Below are positions 56,601 through 64,000 of a stretch of DNA of 64,000 nucleotides, piece by piece. The notes beneath the pieces were generated by a model, which ran no database searches, had not been told where the DNA came from, and saw nothing but the letters and a program-made list of their open reading frames with translations. The translations under genes were made by a program, and so were the position numbers. Source of the stretch: Oxyruncus cristatus (Eukaryota > Chordata > Aves > Passeriformes > Cotingidae); contig VXAY01004289.1 of NCBI GenBank assembly GCA_013399855.1, forward strand, positions 62,001 to 126,000. Reading direction: 5' to 3'. How positions within the stretch are numbered: the stretch's first letter is position 1; the number at the start of each line of letters is the position of its first letter.

Positions 56601-59600
56601 AAACAGAAACAGGAATGACTGTACCTCTGAACTCACCCTGACCATCTGGAACAGAAACCTACAGCTCTGTTCAGGCTCAAACCCAACTCCCTGCACCATG
56701 CAAAACATCTCTGCACGACTTCAGCAAGGTTGTCAAGCATTCCCACAGAGCTCACCCAAGTCAGCAGAGCTGGCAGAACTCCCTGCTCCATTCATGCACT
56801 TTGGCAGAACCTACCACCGTTAGAGGCAACATCAATCAGCTCCAGATCTCTGCAAGCAAGGATGCACCGAGACAAGAGCTCTGCTGCTGGCACACAGATA
56901 TTTATGGCAAGAGTCTCACCTGGATCTCATGGAGCTTTAGTTTACCACAGCTGTCAAAAATCAGCATGTTCCACCTATGCTGCCTGGCTGCAAAGCTTCA
57001 CAGCAGCTCTTCCACACCTGGGGCTGGGTGCAGCAGCGGAGTGTGCCTTGGGTGGCTTCTGGTACCTCTTACAGGGAGAGAAACAAACCAGGTGTCTTCA
57101 ACCTCTGACTGAGGCAGCACATTTAAAGCAAAGCAAATGGCTGACACGGCACACAGTGAGCTGCAGGGGATGGCTGGCTGCATCCCTAAACCGCAGAACA
57201 CACACTCCTGACACAATTAGTGACTTCTCATGTCGCTAGCAGCAACATACTGTGTCTTTAGAAAAAAAGGTGAGAAGGTGGTGACTTCTCAGAAAAGCCA
57301 TCCCTGTAGCCCCCCTCTGCTACAAAATCTTGCTATGCAAACCCAATATAGGAGCACAGCTGAAGGTTTTTAAGTCGTAAGAACAAGAAAGGTGGCTTGA
57401 CTTGAAGTGGGAAGAAGCCGTGATGCTTCTGGACAAATGTCTGTTGCAGGGGCCCAGCACAGCTCAGAATGAGGCCATGAAATAGGCAGCACATGCCAAA
57501 CTGTGGGTCCTAATTCCTGCCCTAGTGAAGGAAACAAGGCACATTATGGCTTCATTGCCCCTGTCATGTTGTGTAGGAGCATACTATGTGCTTCTGGAGC
57601 ACCTTAGCCAGGCAGCAGAGGGGGCAGACCACCCAGCAGCGAACTGCCCTGCACAACCTTCAAGCCCAGATCTTACCGTTGGTCATGCACTAGTCAGCAA
57701 TTGCAGCACAGTATGAGCCAGCTCCTCCAGACCTCAGCTGGCTACTCACCACAGGTACTGCCTCCATGGCCAGTGCATTCCTGGTCCTCACAGCAACTGT
57801 ACGGCATCAAGACAAGAACTGGGGAGTGGTTATAACCCTGAGCCAGACGTGGAAATTCTACCCCCAGAAACAGTCTAGTGCTTTCTCACCTCATTATAGT
57901 TCTTGCTGCTGTGTGGGTGGCTCACTGCAAGTGAAACCAACAGTAGCTGAACTGGGGAAAAGCAGCCAACCTCAAACTCTTCAAACAAATTTCCCCATGT
58001 CTAAGAGCTGGGGAAACAGCAGCAAGTAGGAAAGTCCCAGTGCTACGTGTTAGTCACCAATTCAGTAAACTTCAAGCAGAGGACAAACACCAATGGCTAT
58101 GAATGCCCTACTCTTATACAATGGAGCATGATGAAGGAAGCAGCTTATCCATCACTGAACTAGGACAGGAGCTCCTTAGGATGCCTGTCACACTCCGTGG
58201 ACTGGGGCAGGGCTAGCACCATCATCTCTCTACCAAAGACAGGCTGTGGCTCACTGTAACACCTTTTGCCATGTCCCTTGCCTCTCTGCATTCAGAATAC
58301 AGGAACTTAGGTCTCCTGCACAGATGGTCGGAGTTTCTTATAGAGAGTATTCTGGCTAAGAGCTAAAAAAGAAGTAAACAGCTGCTTCTCCCATCATGCA
58401 GCTAAATGTGCCAGTTCCCCATTCTGTTGATCTAAGGCTGCGGCCTGTTTTTTTTTCTTTCATCCTGTAGACTTGCTGGAGGGGTAGACAGCCAGTGGTG
58501 TGGAAATTTCCATGTTACAGAAATACATAGAAGGAACAGGTTGGAAGCAGGACAGCAAAAGGGACAAATAGAGAAAAGCACCTTGAGATGTAAAGTTTCC
58601 CTCAACGTTGCTTTCTCAGTTTGTCACAAGGAATGAGAATGCTCAGGGCTTAGCAAACCAATGGTGCTGCTGACAGCTGTTATTAGACACTGGGAAAACA
58701 CTCTGAGATATGGCAATTCAGTAAGCTTTAACTCTGGTTGTGTTAGTGAGGTACCTGGAAAGTGCTCTCTTCCTCACTTGACTGTTTTTCCTTTGCTTCG
58801 GAACGATCTGCTTTGAGAGATGACAGTCGTGCAGCTGCCAAGCAGACCAGTTCACTGGTCTCCCTGCTGTGATTGCCAGCAAGTTCCTGCTGAGCTGTTG
58901 CTTGGCTTCCGACCTCATCACTGCGGCGCAGTTGGAGGGGCCTTGAGGGCTGTGGATGTGGCTGCAAGGGCTGATGAGACACTGACGGCACAACAGGGCT
59001 CAGTCACAGCAGAGTGGTGAAAAAACCCAAAATTCTGGGTAATGCTAGATCATGATACATCATCACATGGGAGCCTAGGGCAGACCTTGTACTCAGCAAT
59101 CTGCAGAGGTGGGAAATGATCCACGCGTGTGTTTGTGCATGTCTGCACATGCCTGGGCATTGCACAGGCACAGTTCCCCCAATATTAGTAAAAAACGTGT
59201 ATGTCTTGTGAAAGAAACTGCATGCAAAATAACACAATTTAGAAGCACCTCTGTCAGGGCTAGAACACAAACTGTAGAAGTCACGTTCCCCAAGAGGTTT
59301 TCTACAGAAAAGACATGGCTAGGAGAACGAAAACTCTCCTCTCAGCCTCTATTCACTAAGGAGTTTTGACACATAATTCCACAGTCAGAGATAAACCTTA
59401 GTGAACAGGGTTTTGGAAGTCACAACTCCCTCATTTGATTCTCTTAACCCTTTGTTCTTTTGGCCCTATCACTGCAACACTTCAAAGAACTGGTTTTCTT
59501 AGATAAAGCTCATGGTGGATGAACACTTGGACATCCTTGCATCCTGCCTCAATGATGTAGGGTCACAAAGCAAGATATAGAGGCAAGTTAAAAAGCTGAC

Positions 59601-60328
59601 CCTGCCCGGAATTAACTTGTCTTTATCCCCAAGAACTTGACTCCACATCCTCAAGCTCCTGCTCCCTACTAGCCTTGTGGTTATTGTTAGTTTTCCACAG
59701 GCAATGAAAAACCTTGTGATTGATGGGAATTTGCCAACAGCTGATCCGTACAGCTGTGTATTTCCAAGGAGCCAACACTGCTCAGAAGAGAAACAAAAAA
59801 AAGCTAAGCCTGGGGCATTTCTGCAATGGAAAAGAATGTGTATCGGAACTAGCTTCTCCTGAACTGGGAATACACCAGCTTTTTTTCTTGAGATCCTATT
59901 TCACTCATGGCGAGTCAGGTTGCTAATACTTGGTAGGCAGCCAGGTGAGAAGGATGTGAAGGTGCGGTGATTGTGCAAGAGTAATAAATGGCATTACAAC
60001 TAGGCTAAAACTTGGCACAAGCCTCCACTTGCACTGCAGCCTTTCAAAACAAACTGAAAACCACTGAAAATGCACTTACTATGATCAGTAATTCTCCGTC
60101 CTGGCAGGAGCCCTCCACTAGCAAAAAGGACATGCCTGGAGGGTTCCAGCCTCCCAGAAGGAAGCTCCTCTCTCAGGAGGGTGAGCTGCCTCTGCAGGCA
60201 CAGGCTGGTCCCCAGGCGGTGAGCTCAGTCCAGACCCCTCAGTGCCAGCCCTAAGTCACAACTCCCACACACTGCCCAGAAAGCAGATCACCAGTCTGGG
60301 ATGGAAACCTGTCATTTGAAACCTACCT

Positions 60329-60428
60329 GCGTTTCATAGCCTGGCAATTGCTCTGGATGGCAAAAGGGGNNNNNNNNNNNNNNNNNNGCGTTTCGATGGC
60401 CGGGCGTTTGCGCGGAAGGGGAAAGGGG
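60329..60428. other. Assembly gap (18 N) flanked by a corrupted duplicate
   Basis: The 41 bases before the gap (60329-60369, GCGTTTCATAGCCTGGCAAT onward) are repeated after it (60388-60428, GCGTTTCGATGGCCGGGCGT onward) with many substitutions, most towards G or C, and then a run of 14 G. This looks like a low-quality read end left unmerged at the gap and not like real DNA. Confidence 0.8.
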
Positions 60429-61206
60429 GGGGGGGGGGGATGGAGCTGTAGCCAGGCCCCATGTCTGGGGGCAGGATGAGGGGGAGCCAGCCAGCTGTCC
60501 CCCAGCACCGCTGCCCATCTGTAGTTCTGGTTTATAAAAAGGCATAGGAACAGGGATCCCCCTTCTCCAAGAGTCAGAGTTCAATTTCACCAGAGAAATA
60601 TTAAAGGGAGAGAAAGGGAAGAATACCCCCACACAGAAAGCCATCTGATGGAAATGTGCAGACCAGAGGGCATAGCTATGCAGAATTAAAAAAGCCAGGG
60701 AAAGGCAGAATGGAGCTGGGGCTTAGCAGAAAACCAAGTGCTGCAGCAAACAGCATTTCAATCCCAGCCTGAGCAGACCTCTCTGGCCAAGCACAAGCCT
60801 TTCTGCAGGATTTCACAAAGAACACAAGGAAGAGCACAAGACTATAAAGGGAACAAAGCACCACTGGTGTCCCTGCACCTCCCAGAACATCCCTGTGCTA
60901 CTAGAGTAAACAGTGAGTAACCCAGTCCAGGCAGCAGTATTAACTCTTGGATTTTGCTTAAACTTGATTTGTGGAGTCAGCTTACTTATGAGGCAGACCA
61001 TGGCCTCTCTGCATCCTGCTGTTTCACTGTTCCTGTGCAGCTGTGGCTGACGGGTCCTGAAAAGCATCTTCCTTTGTGTGTCTCACAGCTCCCCCCAATG
61101 TGGGAGTCGACATGCCTTATGTAGGGTGGAAAAACTCCTATCAGAAATGGACTTGTAAAGAGAATGAAGAGAACAGCCTAAATGCTGTAAAATCATAAGT
61201 TTTTAA

Positions 61207-61567
61207 TGTTGTTTAAACATGTTTCAAAATGGCTTTTTTTGTAAGTTTTTGCTAAGTCACAGCTTCTCCTTCCCAAAATCCACCTGGAAAACTGTTATCT
61301 CTACTCAGGAATGTGCTAGGAAGATATCTGGAAGTCTTCTTATTGGCCTTTATTAACCCTTTCCTATTGGATGTTAACCCTTACTTGTTATTGGTGGATT
61401 CTGTAAACTTTCAGAGATTTCTATTGGTGTTTTTCTGATCCCCCTGAAGCCTATATATGACCCCTTCCCCACAATAAATCTCTCTCTCGCTCGCCTCTCT
61501 CCTCTGGTCTGTGTGGGTCCGTGCTGGGCTCCCTGGGGCCAGGCGGAAGGGGGGGAAGGGGGAAGCA
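61207..61567 (+). mobile_element. Probable solo LTR of an endogenous retrovirus
   Basis: About 360 bases, starting TGTTG and ending GAAGCA, flanked by TTTAA on the left and TTTAC on the right (an imperfect target duplication). It has four ATTGG (reverse CCAAT) boxes at about 61341-61430, a TATATATGA box at 61452-61460 and AATAAA at 61473-61478, followed by a CT-rich then GT-rich stretch as expected for R and U5. No internal retroviral genes are present, so it would be a solo LTR. Borders are tentative. Confidence 0.55.
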
Positions 61568-62958
61568 TTTACCCACCAGGTAATGAGCTAATACCCCACC
61601 TCACAGAACTTGTGCTGATGCTAACTACAGCAGTGACCACCCTCATGTAAAGAAAAGAGTATTTCTGGCAGAATTAAACCTCTTCTGAGAGAAAATAAAA
61701 TTTAATCTGACATTTTTGGTTAAAACAAATAAATAACATGTTAATCAGCACCTTCGCTACAAGCAGGAAGATCTTCCGCTAACCACCACCATGGTGAAAG
61801 TGAGCTACAACCCAGTGCCTATACAAATATTAACTATCCCATCTAAATACAGACACACTGCAAGTCTCCTTCCTGGGCTTACATACCCTTTTTTCAGTGT
61901 TGTAAAATCGATGAAGTTACCTCTACTACTTGGCCAACTCAGAAGAGAAATTTGCAGTACGAAAATTTTACTAACAAAATATGTTAAAACCAGTTGCTGT
62001 GCTTAGCATTATGGTTTCCTTCCTTACAAATGGGAATACAAATAGGGTTTTCTAAATGAGAATATACGTACACATTCTAATACACAAAACACTACTTGAT
62101 GGTTCTTAACTGTTTTGTGCCACTGCCAGCATACTAGGGTGGAATTTACCATACTAAAATACATGATAACACTGTTGAGAAGTTTGGAGTTGTCAGTAAA
62201 TTTCTTGAATAATTATCTAACATGAAGTATATACAGCCTTTAAGCTGTGTGCATAATTCCCATTCCATCTGGACAAAAACAAGAAGCCAAAAAAATGTTC
62301 CATGAAAGTACAGTGTTGGACCACACATTAGATAAGCATTCTGGGAAAACATTGCTTAGAAATGTCTGATGCCATGTACAGCTGCAGAAATATGAAGTAA
62401 TTCTGCTTGCTTTTACAGAATAAGAAACTAATGACCAGTAATAGCACTGCATAAGCCCAAATGCCAGTACTCTGTATTCCATGCCTTGATTGAGCAGTTA
62501 TGGAAACATACACCCCATGCTAGGGCTAGGCACACAGGACAACACCCCCTACCCCAAAAGAAGTAAGTTACAGAAACTGTGCGCTAAGTCAGTCACAGCC
62601 CCTTTGACCTGCACCTATGTCCCACTTCCACGTGTGTCAGCACCTTCCACAGCACCTTTGTGTGCTTCCCAAGCAACACACAGCCAGGGCAGTAACCACA
62701 GGAAATGTTCTAAGAACCCCTGTTCCCTGTTGCTCCCTTTTAGAGATCACTCACAGCTGGAGATACTTCAGCTCTGGCTTCACTCTGGTAGAGCTGCTGG
62801 GTGCAACCCCCAATTGTCCCCAGGGGCCTGGACCACGTCCTGGCTGTCAGTCCTCGGCAGGCACTAGTGCTACAACCCACTGAATCACGTGTAACCTGTA
62901 GCAGCCCTCATTTCAGTCAAGATTGAAATAACAAGCAACATTTTAATTTGCCACACAG

Positions 62959-62964
62959 TTTATT
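62959..62964 (-). terminator. Candidate polyadenylation signal of IL4R
   Basis: AATAAA on the minus strand about 33 bases after the IL4R stop codon. If used, the 3' UTR would be only about 50-60 bases; a later signal may be used as well. Confidence 0.45.
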
Positions 62965-62997
62965 TCCCAAAGGCTCGCTCAGTCTTGGCAAACGTGG

Positions 62998-64000
62998 CTA
63001 AGCAACCTCCATATAGCAGTTGTCCTCTTGGGCAAGGGCTTGCACAAGTTTCATTTTTTTCTCATTCTTCCTGTTGTTTTCCCTTAACAGTTCTATTGGT
63101 CTTTTTTTAATGGCAAGTGCCAGTCTGGAGTGCTCACTGTGAATGGTGTGAGAATCCGAAGGACTGGAGTTATTCACAAGACAACGAGGTGACAGCTTGT
63201 CTGAGACGTGGAGCTCCAGGGGCTCTGCAGTTTTTCTGCCTAAGTTTAGCCCAATGCTGTCCAGTGATGCTGGTAAGCTGGCTGCTGAGCCACTCCCCTT
63301 CCTTTCTATATGCTTCAGCATCTCTTCACTTCCCTCTGCATCTCCAAGTTCCCCCAAGTGGTTGTGTGGGTGGCAGTGGCAGTCAGTATTCGGTTCGTTA
63401 TTGCCGCTCTCTTGCGTTACTTTGCCAGTAGGGTTAAAGCTGTTCTGTTTTGTCCCCTGTGTAGTTCTTTCTCTGCTGTTTAAATCCTGACAGTTCAGCT
63501 CTAACAAATGCAACAGCTGTTCCTCTCTGCTGGTATTTCTGTCATTGCTATCACTAGACAGCTCATTAGAGCTATCGATCCAAGGGCTGCCATTACTGGT
63601 CTGTGTGTCATTCTCACTAGAGGCTAAACCTGGGACACTGCAATCAGGACTCTGAACAGCCAAACACACACAGTCCTTTGTCCTCAGGTCAAGTTCACAG
63701 ACTGCAATATCTGGAGGTGCTTCTCTGAGGTTGTTGCACAGACCAAAGAAGGGTTCATGTAATGAGATAACCTCATTGTCACAGTATGGACCATTACATT
63801 TACTTGCACTATCAAAAGGCTGATAACCTGATGGCTGAGGTGCAATAGGACAAGAAATTATATTGGTTTTCTTCAGAAAATTTTGATATATTACTTGCTT
63901 ATGTATTTCTTCCTCTGATAAGAAAGCTGAAGCACCTTCATTTGCATGTGTGGAGAAAGATGGAAAATCAGTATGCTCTGAACAGGTGTTTGGAAAGTCA
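62998..64000 (-). CDS. IL4R: Interleukin-4 receptor alpha, 3' end of the last exon (cytoplasmic tail)
   Basis: Signalling chain for IL-4 and IL-13; its tail docks STAT6 and IRS proteins. The frame is open from the window edge to the stop at 62998-63000 (333 residues). It has PSGYQPFDSA, which matches the human STAT6-docking motifs GYKPF and GYKAF, and an upstream VIYQNF with a related Tyr-x-x-Phe pattern. The C-terminus CYMEVA parallels human TYMRVS. The rest is Ser/Asn/Glu-rich with little conservation, as is usual for this tail. Its position next to IL21R agrees with the IL4R-IL21R pair of mammals. Extracellular, membrane and Box 1 exons lie to the right of the window. Because the visible part is only the tail, identity rests on two short motifs plus synteny. 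Confidence 0.85.
   Translation of the reverse strand, partial: DFPNTCSEHTDFPSFSTHANEGASAFLSEEEIHKQVIYQNFLKKTNIISCPIAPQPSGYQPFDSASKCNGPYCDNEVISLHEPFFGLCNNLREAPPDIAVCELDLRTKDCVCLAVQSPDCSVPGLASSENDTQTSNGSPWIDSSNELSSDSNDRNTSREEQLLHLLELNCQDLNSRERTTQGTKQNSFNPTGKVTQESGNNEPNTDCHCHPHNHLGELGDAEGSEEMLKHIERKGSGSAASLPASLDSIGLNLGRKTAEPLELHVSDKLSPRCLVNNSSPSDSHTIHSEHSRLALAIKKRPIELLRENNRKNEKKMKLVQALAQEDNCYMEVA

Larger units (their letters stand above)
50255..62940. other. Intergenic region between IL21R and IL4R
   Basis: About 12.7 kb without a supported gene. It holds an old CR1 (50885-51390), an A/C-rich simple tract (53585-53662), an 18-N gap (60370-60387) and a probable solo LTR (61207-61567). A minus-strand open frame ending at a gtaagt donor near 52743 could be a noncoding exon of IL21R, but there is no proof. 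Longer plus-strand frames (51602-52312, 56730-57239) show no domain or codon pattern I can recognise. Confidence 0.55.

Noticed and set aside
56730..57239. 169-codon plus-strand frame
   Set aside because: Composition and lack of any motif suggest a chance frame in intergenic DNA.

Overview
The window looks like a piece of a bird microchromosome. It carries many truncated CR1 LINE copies (the main avian retrotransposon), with their usual 3' ends and reverse-transcriptase C-terminal reading frames. Exons are short, spliced and vertebrate in type, and the base composition is moderate apart from one strong CpG island. I cannot name the species.

All four genes I can support lie on the minus strand, head to tail. 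Reading from the right edge leftwards (5' to 3'): the last coding exon of IL4R (62998-64000, gene continues to the right); IL21R (seven coding exons, 46939 down to 38305, signal-peptide exon not identified); an IL9R gene whose eight coding exons (28499 down to 21964) join into an unbroken 479-codon frame; and the first five coding exons of PDPK1 (16037 down to 1143, rest to the left). The CpG-island promoter of PDPK1 is at about 15550-16640 and has two perfect CRE palindromes. Three class I cytokine receptors that in mammals pair with the common gamma chain therefore sit in tandem next to the kinase PDPK1.

The rest is introns and intergenic DNA. It holds CR1 fragments (about 11613, 26876, 32925, 36243, 42420, 45400 and 50885), a probable solo LTR at 61207-61567, simple repeats, one isolated GC-rich block at 18975-19305, and three assembly gaps of 22, 100 and 18 N plus one single N. 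No tRNA, rRNA, CRISPR array or bacterial-type operon was seen. The 50.2-62.9 kb stretch and the 4.1-16.0 kb PDPK1 intron hold no gene I can support.

Functionally, the three receptors are single-pass JAK/STAT receptors for four-helix cytokines. PDPK1 is the master AGC kinase downstream of PI3K. The neighbourhood is a genomic one, not an operon. The most useful results are the complete exon model of an avian IL9R beside IL21R and IL4R, its tail without a YxxQ motif, and the assembly and promoter oddities listed as findings.
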